Source of the DNA: Candidatus Magnetocorallium paracelense
Lineage (GTDB): Bacteria; Nitrospirota; Thermodesulfovibrionia; Thermodesulfovibrionales; Magnetobacteriaceae
Direction: 5' to 3'
DNA length: 64,000 nucleotides
NCBI GenBank assembly: GCA_029001845.1
Contig: JAREWP010000010.1
Span: forward strand, 22,559-86,558
Shown here: positions 39,448 through 49,228 of the stretch, piece after piece
How positions within the stretch are numbered: position 1 is the first letter of the stretch
Layout: each line of letters starts with the position of its first letter
Notes under the pieces: generated by a model
What the model saw: only the letters and a program-made list of their open reading frames with translations
Databases searched by the model: none
What the model was told of the DNA's origin: nothing
Position numbers and translations under genes: made by a program

Positions 39448-41547
39448 TTAAAACCTTTCTATAGGTTTCTCTTCTATTCCCATAAAATTATAACCTATAA
39501 ATATCGAATACTCCCTCAGAACATACTCTCTGTCATAAACGATTAAGAGTCTCTTTTCAAATCTCTCAAAGGAGCCGACTGCTTCGTCAGGAAGTTTTTT
39601 GTCTCCCTTGCTTACATAAATGCCATTGATGACCGGCGGGGTTGTGTTCTCATTGCTCCTGATTTGGGCGGCAGCCTCGTTTAATCCGGGCCACAGGTCA
39701 TATTGATTCATCCGTCTGCCTCTGCTAATACAGAATGTCACGGGATTGTCCTTTACATAAAAGGCCAACTCACCTGTTACCTGATACCTGTCGGAGAATA
39801 TCAGTACATGCCCCTTTTCCTTAAGGGATTCGTTTATTTTACTTACCTCCTCTCCCAGTTCTCGCCAGCCCCTTAATCTGGATGTCGAATCCATGTCAGG
39901 AGAGAGATTCAGAACAGAGGGGTAGTGAGATAAAACGGAAAACAGGAGAACCACAGAAAGGGCAGACCATTTCAGGATCGTGATACTTCTTTTTTGATCG
40001 GTGCTGTTACAACCAAAAAAACAGAGGGAGAATGCCGCCATTCCCGTTATATATCCTGTAACCGCCCAATTGGCCTGAACCTTTCCCTGAATGCTTTTTA
40101 AAAGAAAAAAAGCCAGTACAGGGACCGAAAAGGAGAAGAGGAATTTTCCGGTTTCAATCTTTTTGCAGCATGTGGCGTCCGGCTTAAAGAGAGCATAGAG
40201 CATCATGATAAATAAAAGGGGGCTTACAATACCTGCCTGTGATCCCAAAAATTCGAAGTAATATGTAAAATGGATTTCAATGCCGTCGTATATGTGGGCC
40301 TGTCCGGCAGTATGCTTTAGAGTGAGCCAGTTATGGTTATGATTCCAGATCATAACAGGTGAGAATACCAAGAGGCTTACGGCAATCGCCAAATAGGGGT
40401 GAACGGTTTTGAGAATGGTTCTGTTTTTTGAATAGAGCAGGAAAATCAGGGCACAAGGAAAAAACAGAGCCATTGTGTATTTTGCCAGAAGTCCCAGCCC
40501 TATAGAAACACCTGTAACTGCCCACCACCGGTGGTCTGACTTGAGAGCATGAAAAAACAGTAAAAGGGAGAGTAGCCAGAAAAATATGAAAGGCGAGTCA
40601 GTTGTAAAAATAATACCGTATGTAGCAAAGAGGGGTACTACTTGCAGCAACAGGGCTGAAATTAAAGCAGGCAGTTTTTCTTTGGTGAGATTAAGAACCA
40701 GGCTGTACATAACTATGCTGCTTAACAGACCAAATATAACTGCCGGCATTCTCACTCCCAGCTCGTTGTTTCCCAGGATGAATGTACTAAAGGAGATAAT
40801 AAAGGCTACCAACGGGCCCTTTGAATAGTAACTCCAATCGGGACGTCTGCTCCAGTCCCAGTAGTGGGCTTCATCGGGGCTCAGGTTGAGAGGTCCGTTC
40901 AGGATATAATAAACTCTGAAGAAACCGATTACAATTAAAAAGAGAAAAAGAAGAGATTCGTAGGGGGAGATTTTAAAATATTCTCTTGTCGTTTTATATA
41001 AGAGTATTGTAAATATCGATGAGAGAGTTCCCAATAACAGACCGGCGACAATATCAGAGGGATAGTGTACACCCACATAGGCCCTTGAGTACGCTATAAA
41101 GAAAGCAGCGATGATGAGGTACCATCTCATAAAAGGGGATGCCGTTTTTCTGGTAAGCAAAAAAAGAGGTAATGCAACGGCAACTGCGTTGGAAGCATGG
41201 CTTGATGGCATGGAGAACGATTTTGAACAACCTACCAGCAACCTGACGCCCTCGATCGTGTGACAGGGTCTCACGGTTTGTATAATATTTTTTAACTCAT
41301 TGCTCAACCAGTCCGAGAGCAGGAACGATCCCAATGTAACCAGAAGAGTTAAACTCGGCAAGGCTTTGAACAGACTTCCCTCTCTTCTGTAAAGAATGAT
41401 AAAAAGATAGATTATAAAGGGAAAGAGGAGATGAACGGAATGGGATGATATATAACGCATCGGGACGTCCAGCAAAATAAAGCTCAGGTCCTGATTTATC
41501 GATAAAAATATCTCTCTGTCAATCTCTCTTACACTATTGGGAAACAT
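39448..41547 (-). CDS. PAP2 lipid phosphatase fused to an ArnT/GT39-like glycosyltransferase
   Basis: A 699-aa polytopic membrane protein. Residues 1-195 are a PAP2 phosphatase with all three motifs (KNIIQTVRP, FSMPSSHASN, SRAYVGVHYPSD). Residues 200-699 are a GT-C glycosyltransferase with the periplasmic acidic motif LSPDEAHYWDWS and FFWLLSLLLFFHALK membrane segments, then a soluble tail. It could remove phosphate from a polyprenyl or lipid A carrier and transfer a sugar in one polypeptide. It is divergent from mltG. Confidence 0.87.
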   Translation of the reverse strand: MFPNSVREIDREIFLSINQDLSFILLDVPMRYISSHSVHLLFPFIIYLFIILYRREGSLFKALPSLTLLVTLGSFLLSDWLSNELKNIIQTVRPCHTIEGVRLLVGCSKSFSMPSSHASNAVAVALPLFLLTRKTASPFMRWYLIIAAFFIAYSRAYVGVHYPSDIVAGLLLGTLSSIFTILLYKTTREYFKISPYESLLFLFLIVIGFFRVYYILNGPLNLSPDEAHYWDWSRRPDWSYYSKGPLVAFIISFSTFILGNNELGVRMPAVIFGLLSSIVMYSLVLNLTKEKLPALISALLLQVVPLFATYGIIFTTDSPFIFFWLLSLLLFFHALKSDHRWWAVTGVSIGLGLLAKYTMALFFPCALIFLLYSKNRTILKTVHPYLAIAVSLLVFSPVMIWNHNHNWLTLKHTAGQAHIYDGIEIHFTYYFEFLGSQAGIVSPLLFIMMLYALFKPDATCCKKIETGKFLFSFSVPVLAFFLLKSIQGKVQANWAVTGYITGMAAFSLCFFGCNSTDQKRSITILKWSALSVVLLFSVLSHYPSVLNLSPDMDSTSRLRGWRELGEEVSKINESLKEKGHVLIFSDRYQVTGELAFYVKDNPVTFCISRGRRMNQYDLWPGLNEAAAQIRSNENTTPPVINGIYVSKGDKKLPDEAVGSFERFEKRLLIVYDREYVLREYSIFIGYNFMGIEEKPIERF

Positions 41548-41660
41548 TTGCGATATTGTTTTATATAAATGCTAAATTGTAATATACAGGTATATGACAG
41601 GGCATATAGGTTTAAAGATTATACAGTATTGGGACATTTATTTTTTAATTTTTAAAGAAA

Positions 41661-41748
41661 TTAAAAAATTGAGGGATTGAGGAATTGAGGGAGGTGTAAT
41701 AGCTGTAGTTTTTTAATTCCTAAATTCCTAAATCCCTCAATTCGTTAA
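41661..41748. repeat. 30-bp imperfect inverted repeat with GAATTGAGG units
   Basis: The left arm 41661-41690 and right arm 41719-41748 pair at 26 of 30 positions with a 28-nt loop. Each arm contains tandem GAATTGAGG-like units (ttgagggattgaggaattg). It occupies the divergent promoter region between the PAP2 fusion gene and mltG. It has the look of a dispersed intergenic repeat rather than a terminator. Confidence 0.7.
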
Positions 41749-41774
41749 TCTGTTAATTATCATCAATTATTGTC

Positions 41775-42854
41775 ATGAAAAAGTATATTTTTTTAGCTGT
41801 TTTTTTATCTTGTCTTGCTATAACAACGTATGTTGCTTATGAGATTTTTGCACCTGTCAGGTTCGAAGCCGATAAGGTGGAGATTCATATCCACCATGGT
41901 ATGAAATACAGAGAAATACTGGATTTACTCTCCGATAAGGGTATGAATAGGGATAAAAATCTGCTATATATTGCAGGTATTGTCACGGGAATGGATAAAA
42001 AGCTCAAAGCAGGGGAATATACTTTAACTGCCGGACTTACACCGATCGATATCCTCAAAAAGTTCGCTCGTGGTGAACGAATAAGATACAGAACCGTTAC
42101 CATCCTGCCGGGAAAGACCATATGGGACGCAGCCGAGACATTGTCTAAAAGCAGTATTATGTCTGAAGAGACATTCTTCCGATTGGCATATGACAAAAGT
42201 TTTCTCCGTTCCCTAAACATCGACGCTCCGTCTATCGAAGGTTATCTTTTCCCTGACACATATAAATTCAGAAAGGGGTATGAACCTGAAAAGGTAATAA
42301 AGACAATGGTTAAAAACCTGAGAGAGCACTACCCTGAAAGTATTCGTGAAATTATTAAAAAAGCCGAGATAGAAGAGAATCGAATATTGACGCTCGCTTC
42401 GATCATAGAAAAAGAAGCAATGAGGGATTTTGAAAGACCGATAATATCCGCTGTCTACCATAACAGGCTGAAAAAGGGGATGAAGTTACAGGCTGATCCT
42501 ACATCTATTTATGGTGTCAAGGGGTATGAGATGGGCGTTACCAGGAAGGACTGGGAAAACGAAACGCCCTATAACACATATGTAATAAGTGGTCTTCCCC
42601 CGGGACCTATAGCAGCACCGTCCTTAAATTCTATCAATGCTTCCGTTAATCCGTCGAACGTTCCTTATCTCTACTTTGTTTCCAAGCGTGATGGTACGCA
42701 CCACTTCTCTAAGACGTTGAGGGAACATATTAATGCGGCAAGGAAGTATGGGAAGAAGAAAAATAAGACAAAAAGGATAGCTGTTAAAAAAAAAAGTGAT
42801 TTAAGCAAAATCTTTGTAACTACTCAAGTATTTAGGTTGAAGACTGAAGGCTGA
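41775..42854 (+). CDS. mltG: Endolytic murein transglycosylase
   Basis: A membrane-anchored YceG/MltG protein that cuts nascent glycan strands. The 359-aa protein has an N-terminal membrane helix (2-20), a LysM-like subdomain (VEIHIHHGMKYREILDLLSDKG), and the catalytic domain with LASIIEKEA (catalytic Glu), AVYHNRLKKGMKLQADPTSIYG, NTYVISGLPPGPIAAPSLNSI and YLYFVSKRDGTHHFSKTLREH. The last 30 residues are Lys-rich. It is followed by ispG. Confidence 0.95.
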   Translation: MKKYIFLAVFLSCLAITTYVAYEIFAPVRFEADKVEIHIHHGMKYREILDLLSDKGMNRDKNLLYIAGIVTGMDKKLKAGEYTLTAGLTPIDILKKFARGERIRYRTVTILPGKTIWDAAETLSKSSIMSEETFFRLAYDKSFLRSLNIDAPSIEGYLFPDTYKFRKGYEPEKVIKTMVKNLREHYPESIREIIKKAEIEENRILTLASIIEKEAMRDFERPIISAVYHNRLKKGMKLQADPTSIYGVKGYEMGVTRKDWENETPYNTYVISGLPPGPIAAPSLNSINASVNPSNVPYLYFVSKRDGTHHFSKTLREHINAARKYGKKKNKTKRIAVKKKSDLSKIFVTTQVFRLKTEG

Positions 42855-42968
42855 AGCAAATAATTAAATGAATATGGTGCGTTGATCAATAAAAAGCTTA
42901 AAGTTTTATCGATAACGTATGTTTTACCTGATAGCCTCCAGTCTATACACCATTTATAAGGGAATAAT

Positions 42969-44036
42969 ATGAATTGCAAACATAAAAGAGAGACAAAGAA
43001 AATAATCCTCGGCGGAGTAAAGATTGGCGGCGATGCCCTAGTTTCGGTACAGTCCATGACCAAGACCGATACAAGGGATGCAGCATTGACTGTCGCTCAG
43101 ATTAAATCTCTTGAACAGGCCGGGTGTGAGATTGTCAGACTGGCCGTTCTTGACGAAGACGCGGCGGAGTCTTTAGGAAGGATCCGGAAAGAGACGGAAA
43201 TGCCCATTATCGCTGACATACACTTTGACTGGAGGCTTGCCCTTAAATCGATTGATAACGGTATAGACGGCTTACGAATCAATCCGGGCAATATTGGCGC
43301 TCAATGGAAGGTCAGGGAGCTTGTAAGCGCATGTACTGACAGGGGAATACCTGTGAGAATAGGTGTAAATGCGGGATCATTGCAAAAAGATATTCTCAAA
43401 AAATACGGCCATCCCTGTCCCGAAGCGATTGTGGAGAGTGCGGAGAGGCATATATCGATCCTCGAGGAGATGGGATTCGATATGATTAAGGTCTCCCTGA
43501 AGGCATCGAATGTGACGATGACCGTAGATTCGTACAGGTTGTTTTCCGAAAGATATGACTACCCTCTCCATATTGGCATTTCCGAGGCAGGGCCGTCATT
43601 TGCCGGTATCATTAAAAGTTCGGTGGGCCTGGGTATTCTTCTGAACGAAGGCATTGGAGACACCATGCGCGTCTCTCTTACGGCTGAGCCTGAAGAAGAG
43701 GTGAGAGTGGCTTATGAAATCCTTAAATCACTTGGTTTAAGAGAAAAGGGAGTGAATATCGTATCCTGCCCCACCTGCGGGAGATGCCGTGTAAACTTAA
43801 GGGGTATTATTTCAGAAGCGGAGGAGCGTTTAAGAGCTATAGACGAAAATATTACCGTTGCTTTAATGGGGTGCGAGGTCAATGGTCCCGGAGAGGCCAA
43901 AGAGGCGGATTACGGTGTCGCCGGCGGTAAGGGTGAAGGCCTTCTTTTTAAAAAGGGCAAAGTCGTTAAAAAAGTAAGGGAATCGGATATGCTGGATTCC
44001 CTTTTTGATATGATTTTAGAGGACTCTGCGCAATAA
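42969..44036 (+). CDS. ispG: 4-hydroxy-3-methylbut-2-enyl diphosphate synthase
   Basis: [4Fe-4S] enzyme of the MEP isoprenoid pathway. The 355-aa protein has VSVQSMTKTDTRD (about 22-34), IADIHFDWRLAL, LRINPGNIG, KVSLKASNV and the cluster ligands SCPTCGRC (about 262) and GCEVNGPGEAKEADYG (about 300). ATG 42969 follows AAGGGAA. A weak A/T-stem hairpin with a T-run follows the gene at 44043-44059. Confidence 0.96.
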   Translation: MNCKHKRETKKIILGGVKIGGDALVSVQSMTKTDTRDAALTVAQIKSLEQAGCEIVRLAVLDEDAAESLGRIRKETEMPIIADIHFDWRLALKSIDNGIDGLRINPGNIGAQWKVRELVSACTDRGIPVRIGVNAGSLQKDILKKYGHPCPEAIVESAERHISILEEMGFDMIKVSLKASNVTMTVDSYRLFSERYDYPLHIGISEAGPSFAGIIKSSVGLGILLNEGIGDTMRVSLTAEPEEEVRVAYEILKSLGLREKGVNIVSCPTCGRCRVNLRGIISEAEERLRAIDENITVALMGCEVNGPGEAKEADYGVAGGKGEGLLFKKGKVVKKVRESDMLDSLFDMILEDSAQ

Positions 44037-44042
44037 ATCGAT

Positions 44043-44059
44043 AAAAAGCGACTTTTTTT
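44043..44059 (+). terminator. Weak terminator-like hairpin after ispG
   Basis: aaaaag (44043-44048) and cttttt (44052-44057) pair around a 3-nt loop and are followed by more T. The stem is A/T-rich, so termination would be inefficient. It is the only such signal between ispG and the dndC-like gene. Confidence 0.3.
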
Positions 44060-44321
44060 TCGTGCAAAGTTGTGAAAAAATGAAAGCTTATAAATCCGCT
44101 TCCTCCGAGATTCAGTAATTCCTTAATATTCTAATATACTTACATAACGTCATTCTCCTGACCTAATCTTTTTTTAGCTTTCAAGCTTGAATATGGTTAC
44201 TACAAAAACGGCTGGGGCGAGTTCCTGGAAGACAGACAAGAACATCTCTTTGTAGTTGTAAATACACTCCTTGTTGTGATATCTTTTAAATACTTAAATC
44301 GAGATTTTTCGGTCTTACAAA

Positions 44322-45476
44322 ATGATAGACAATACTCCGAATCAAGAAATTAAATCAGTAAACGATAAGGATCATATAAAAGCGACTGAGGAATTAATGC
44401 TGGAGAATTTTCTGGTCGATTCCCGTCCGTGGGTGGTGGCCTATTCAGGCGGCAAGGATTCAACCCTTGTGCTTCAACTGGTTTACAGGATGCTGCTGAA
44501 TTTGCCGCCGGATAAGCTGAAACCTGTATATATAATCTCGTCGGACACACAGGTAGAGCCTCCCAATATTTCCTCTTATATTGAAAATAGTCTCTTTGTT
44601 GTTACGGAACATGCAAAGAAGCATTCCCTGCCGATTTGCGCCATAATTGTAAAGCCTGGTGTGGAAAACGGATTTTGGGGTAATTTAATCGGAAAGGGTT
44701 ACCCCCCGCCTACACGATGGTTTCGCTGGTGCACCTCGAAGATGAAGATAAAGCCTGTAAAGGCAAGGCTTGAAAATGTGATCAAACAATTTGGAAGTAT
44801 TATTATTCTGTTAGGTAATCGTAAGGCTGAAAGCAGTACAAGGGGACAAAATATGCAGGCGCGGGAATACAGCAGCAGAAAACTTGCCCTTCACACTGAA
44901 ATCCCTAACACCCTTGTGTTGTCGCCAATAGCCGAATGGAGCAATGAGCAGGTTTGGGAGTATCTTTATAATAATAATCCCTCGCCATGGGGAGGCGATC
45001 ACAGCTTCATGCTTAATTTATATCGGCAGGCAAATGGAGGAGAGTGCCCTATAATAACCGACTTAAACACACCTTCCTGTGGCGGCAGCAGGTTTGGCTG
45101 TTGGACCTGTACGGTAGTAAAGGAAGATAAATCGATGAGCGGTTTTATAGAAAACGGAGAGGAGTGGATGCTCCCTCTTAATCGTTTTCGGAATTGGTTG
45201 AAAGAGATACGGGGATACGACCATTTAAGAAGTAAATACAAACGCGACGGTCGTCCCGGCCCGGGTCCGTTTACATCGGAAGCAAGGACAATGATACTGG
45301 AATCTCTTCTCGATACGGAGAGGTCCATAGGGATAGAGCTGATTTCCGATAAAGAAATCCTTTATATCCAGAATGTCTGGAACGAAGATTTCGATTTCAA
45401 TTTTTCGGCCCTCCGCATCGCCAAACGATTCAACAGACAACCACGATGCACGGAAACAGAGGAGTGCGGCATTTGA
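44322..45476 (+). CDS. dndC: DndC-like DNA phosphorothioation sulfurtransferase
   Basis: PAPS-reductase-fold enzyme predicted to activate the DNA backbone and insert sulfur. The 384-aa protein has the PP-loop VVAYSGGKDSTLVLQLV (about 36-52), SSDTQVEPP, GFWGNLIGKGYPPPTRWFRWCTSKMKIKP (first cluster Cys), LLGNRKAES, LSPIAEWSNEQVWEYL and PSCGGSRFGCWTCTVVKEDKSM (three Cys, iron-sulfur). These are the DndC hallmarks. It is shorter than typical DndC (about 450-550 aa), ending soon after the LRIAKRF segment. It heads a six-gene operon. No dndA or dndB is nearby. Confidence 0.9.
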   Translation: MIDNTPNQEIKSVNDKDHIKATEELMLENFLVDSRPWVVAYSGGKDSTLVLQLVYRMLLNLPPDKLKPVYIISSDTQVEPPNISSYIENSLFVVTEHAKKHSLPICAIIVKPGVENGFWGNLIGKGYPPPTRWFRWCTSKMKIKPVKARLENVIKQFGSIIILLGNRKAESSTRGQNMQAREYSSRKLALHTEIPNTLVLSPIAEWSNEQVWEYLYNNNPSPWGGDHSFMLNLYRQANGGECPIITDLNTPSCGGSRFGCWTCTVVKEDKSMSGFIENGEEWMLPLNRFRNWLKEIRGYDHLRSKYKRDGRPGPGPFTSEARTMILESLLDTERSIGIELISDKEILYIQNVWNEDFDFNFSALRIAKRFNRQPRCTETEECGI

Positions 45477-45673
45477 TCGATAAAGACAATACCTTCTTAA
45501 CGGAAAAACTAAAGGAACTTGTTGAAAAGCATTCTCTTCCTCAAAACATAGCGCCACAGTTGCTGGCGCTTTTTGGAAAATACCCCAATCTCGATATTCA
45601 GGGCGCTAAACAGGATTTAACGGACGATCTTGAAAAACTTGTCAACTCTATTTTTCAGGAGGGTAAGGTATAG
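45473..45673 (+). CDS. 66-aa protein of the dnd-like operon
   Basis: The preferred start is TTG 45473, which overlaps the dndC stop (TTGA) and has GAGGAG eight bases upstream. A longer frame from ATG 45446 would run 30 nt inside dndC. The product is small, acidic and helical (LIDKDNTFLTEKLKELVEKH ... LFGKYPNLDI ... DLEKLVNSIFQEG), with no metal motif. The position between dndC and dndD suggests a structural subunit of the modification complex. Its sequence is not DndE-like, because the DndE-like domain is in the FtsK gene. Confidence 0.7.
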   Translation: MIDKDNTFLTEKLKELVEKHSLPQNIAPQLLALFGKYPNLDIQGAKQDLTDDLEKLVNSIFQEGKV

Positions 45674-45678
45674 GCTTT

Positions 45679-47704
45679 ATGAATTTTAGAACCATTACAC
45701 TGCACAACCTTTTTTGTTATTACGGTACCTGCTTGTTCGATTTGACTCCTGATGATAAAGGGGAAAGAAATATTATTATTATCCAGGGAAGAAACGGTCA
45801 TGGCAAGACAAGCCTGTTGAACAGTATTAAATTACTTTTTGGGGGAGTCACGGAAGACTTGCGTCGCAGCGTTCGGCAGAGACGTCGATCGGTTTTTAAT
45901 GTCAGACAATATGTTTGCGGTTACGGAAACGAGTGGTGGGGAATCTTAAATCATAGAGCGCGTATGGAAGAAGAGAATATCTGTTATATTGAGATTCGAT
46001 TGGAGACCGACATTGGAGAGGTGGTAGCCGGCAGAAGGTGGGATATCAAAGATGACAGATATGAAAGAAGTTCTTACCATTAATGATCCTCTTAAAGGAA
46101 TTATTAAAAACAGTGAAGCTCAATCTTATTTGAATCGATTGCTTCCGGTAGATTATACACCCTTTTTCTTTTTTGACGGTGAGGACATACAGTCTCTTGC
46201 TGAAGCAAATCGCCAACAGACAGTCCAACAGATGGAACTCCTTCTTAATATACGGCCAATGGAAAATGTAAGAGCAGGTATAAAAGATTTAAGAAGGCAT
46301 TGGAAAGAGAATGCCATGGATAAGGAAGCCAAACAATATCTCAAAGAGGCGGAAAACAGACTGGACCTCTTGAAATCAAAGATCGAAACCTATAGGCAGG
46401 CACAATCGGACCTTCAAGACGATTTAGAACAGGCAGAAGAGGAGCTTAACAGAGTCATGCGGAATCTTGAACTGGCAAGGGGATATAAACATCAGGAAAA
46501 CGAGACAATCGTTAAAGAACAGCTCCGACAACTTGAAGAGAGACAGGGGGAGTTGTTGCGCCAGGTATCCGATTTTTTTGAAAGGGACGCCTTTTTAATG
46601 TTTACACCGGATTTAACACAGAGCGCCCTTGTTGTTCTCGAAGAGCTCTCCCATAATGAACAACTCAGTCAGAATGAATTGATTCAGGCGTTGCAAAATC
46701 AGCTCCCTTTAATATTTGACCAACCCCCTTTTTCAAAACCTCCTCTGACTTGGCATCAGAGAGATTTCTACAAACAGAGGCTTATTAAGCAACTTGATGT
46801 TTATGCAAATCCTGTTCAGGTAAACAGCCCCTTTCACATTGAATCCTTTCGGGCGCAACAAGTGCTGTCATGGTTTGCTACATATAGTCCCGATAACAAA
46901 CCTGCTGCGAATATTATTGCAAAATTAAATGATTTAAGACAAACAGAAGCAGACATCAAGACTATTTCCGAGAAACTTCAAGATATAGGCAATCTCTCTG
47001 AAGCTGAAAGAAAACGATACAACGAACTGGTCGAGACAGAAAACGAATTGGGCGAACAGATTCTTGATATTAAGGATAAACAGAGAGATTTCATCCATAA
47101 GATTGAAACAATGAATAAACAAATTGAAAAAGAAGCCAAGGAGATCGAAAAAAAACGGGAAAGAGTAACTCTTGCTACAGAAAAGAGACAACGAGTGGAA
47201 ATCCTGAGTCGTTTGGATAGCGTTTTGTCAGAATTAAAGGAGTATTTAAAACAACAAAAAAGAGAGGAATTGGAAAGTTTATATAACCGCCATTACCAAA
47301 TCCTAATGGATGCAAACGACCTTATTGACACAATCACAATTGGAGAAGATTTTCAAATCAGTTATCTTGACCAAAACAGGCAGCCTGTGGGGATGAGTAA
47401 TATCTCGGCAGGGATGAAACAACTCTCCGCTACTGCACTACTGTGGGCTTTGAAAGACACCTCTGACTGTCATGTGCCGGTTGTCGTAGATACTCCCTTA
47501 GGCAGGATTGATCGTCAACACCAGCATAATCTTTTGACCTGTTATTATCCGAAGGCCGGTCATCAGGTCATATTACTCCCTACTGATTCCGAGATTGATG
47601 GATCCAAAAAAAAGCTTTTAGAACCGCATATTCATAAAGAATTTCTTTTACGAAATCCGACGGGCAAACAAACTGTTATCGATATTGTAAATAATGGCGA
47701 ATGA
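45679..47704 (+). pseudogene. dndD: DndD-like SMC/Rad50-type ATPase, split by a frameshift
   Basis: Two overlapping frames make one DndD-like protein. The first (45679-46083, 134 aa) has the N-terminus and Walker A (IIIQGRNGHGKTSLLNSIKLLFGG). The second (from 46052, frame +1, 550 aa) has the FFFFDGEDIQSLAE segment, a long coiled coil, the ABC signature region SNISAGMKQLSATALLWAL and Walker B VPVVVDTPLGRIDRQHQ. Removing one base near 46066-46070 joins WDIKDDRYE to EVLTINDPLKG, giving about 675 aa, normal for DndD. Either the gene is broken, or a +1 frameshift or sequence error is involved. Confidence 0.82.
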
Positions 47705-47713
47705 GGTACTTTC

Positions 47714-49213
47714 ATGGCTGACATTTATACAGATTATAATGATGAAAAAATAATCGATCAGGTAAAAGTCTATGGATTGAAAACTCCCAAATCTCCGAAA
47801 TACAGAGTGCTCCGTCTGGCGCTGGCAAAATCTCTTACAATTCCTACGCCTCCTGAGTCGTTGTATGATAGAATTATTCAAAGAGGTTCTGAGTATACTC
47901 TTGAAGTCGTTACAGGTAAAAATAAAAGCTCCGATGAAAACGGGCGTCTTGACTTCGACGACGCTATTCGGTCCTTATTGAGTATATATCACCAAGAAGA
48001 CCTGTTTCAGGATGAGAAGGTATATAAAAAATATTTACAGCGCCACATAAGGAGGGGTTTAAAGGAAATCCGCTCCAGTTGGACCAGAAGCCACGATTTT
48101 TCCATATTCCTCAGGGAAGAGTTGTTTAATCAGGTAACCTTCGCTCCCGATGAAGAGCATGAACGTTCTGACGATAAAATTGTGAAAGCCCTTGGAGAAT
48201 TAGGGATTTATGCAGAGATCAATAATAAATTGTCAGGCCCTCGTATAACCCGTTATCTGCTTTACCTGGATAATATCAAGCATTTTGACACTCTAAAAAG
48301 AGGACTCGATAAACTGGCCTTTTTATTGGGATTGTCACAGGAGGGGGTCTTTTTACACTCTACTGAAGAAGCAAAGGTTATCGGTCTGGATATTCCGAGA
48401 TCAGCGGGTTCGTGGCGCAATGTCTATTTGAGCAATCTTCCCGAATTGACAAAGGACTTCGTTCCATCTACTTTACCTGTATGGATTGGAAAAACCGTTA
48501 CAGGCGATAATTTCAGCTTTGATCTTGCTGAAACGCCCCATCTGCTTGTTGCAGGTGCGACAGGCAGTGGAAAGAGCATGTGCCTCCATTCCATTATCCT
48601 ATCGTTGCTGTGGGGACTGCCAAAGGAGCATTTTAAACTGGCCCTTATTGACCCGAAGCAGGTGGAACTGGCTTCATACTCAAAATTATCGAATTTATAC
48701 TCCGGTGACATTATCAGATCCAAGGGAGAGGCTTTGGAGTTGTTAAACGCTCTTGTTCAGGAAATGGAAAACAGAAACGCGCTTTTTTTGCAAAGGGGAG
48801 TAAAAAATATTCAGGAGATCGGAAAAACAGACAAATACAATATTCCTTATATTATCGTCGTAATAGAAGAATTGGCAGATCTTCTGTTGCAGTCCGTGGA
48901 ATTGGAAGCCCCTTTGGTCAGACTGGCTCAAAAGGCCAGAAGCACCGGCATCCATTTGGTTCTTTCGACTCAGCGACCGGACGCAGAGACTTTCAGCGGA
49001 CTGCTTCGATCGAATATTCCCGGTAGAATCGCTTTAAAAGTACAGAAATCAACGGAATCGACTATCATACTTGATGAAAAGGGCGCCGAAAAGTTGTTGG
49101 GCAAAGGAGATATGCTTGTAAAATTGCCTACATTGCCGGAACCCGTCAGGGTTCACGGGGCCTATGTGACAACAGACGATATCGACAGAGGCGTAAATCA
49201 TTATAGAAAGTAA
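47714..49213 (+). CDS. DndE-like domain fused to an FtsK/SpoIIIE-type DNA translocase
   Basis: A 499-aa protein. Residues 10-125 read like DndE: SPKYRVLRLALAKSLTIPTPP, then EYTLEVVTGKNKS, DDAIRSLLSIYHQED, and YLQRHIRRGLKEI, in the DndE order. Residues 180-495 are an FtsK-type motor: a beta-like lead-in, Walker A VAGATGSGKSMCLHS (about 279-293), ALIDPKQVELASY, Walker B IIVVIEELADLLL (Glu in place of the usual first Asp), RLAQKARSTGIHLVLSTQRPD, and RIALKVQKSTESTIILDEKGAEKLLGKGDML. It has no membrane segments. The motor may move along DNA during modification or restriction. Confidence 0.85.
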   Translation: MADIYTDYNDEKIIDQVKVYGLKTPKSPKYRVLRLALAKSLTIPTPPESLYDRIIQRGSEYTLEVVTGKNKSSDENGRLDFDDAIRSLLSIYHQEDLFQDEKVYKKYLQRHIRRGLKEIRSSWTRSHDFSIFLREELFNQVTFAPDEEHERSDDKIVKALGELGIYAEINNKLSGPRITRYLLYLDNIKHFDTLKRGLDKLAFLLGLSQEGVFLHSTEEAKVIGLDIPRSAGSWRNVYLSNLPELTKDFVPSTLPVWIGKTVTGDNFSFDLAETPHLLVAGATGSGKSMCLHSIILSLLWGLPKEHFKLALIDPKQVELASYSKLSNLYSGDIIRSKGEALELLNALVQEMENRNALFLQRGVKNIQEIGKTDKYNIPYIIVVIEELADLLLQSVELEAPLVRLAQKARSTGIHLVLSTQRPDAETFSGLLRSNIPGRIALKVQKSTESTIILDEKGAEKLLGKGDMLVKLPTLPEPVRVHGAYVTTDDIDRGVNHYRK

Positions 49214-49228
49214 TTTATAAAGTAAACG

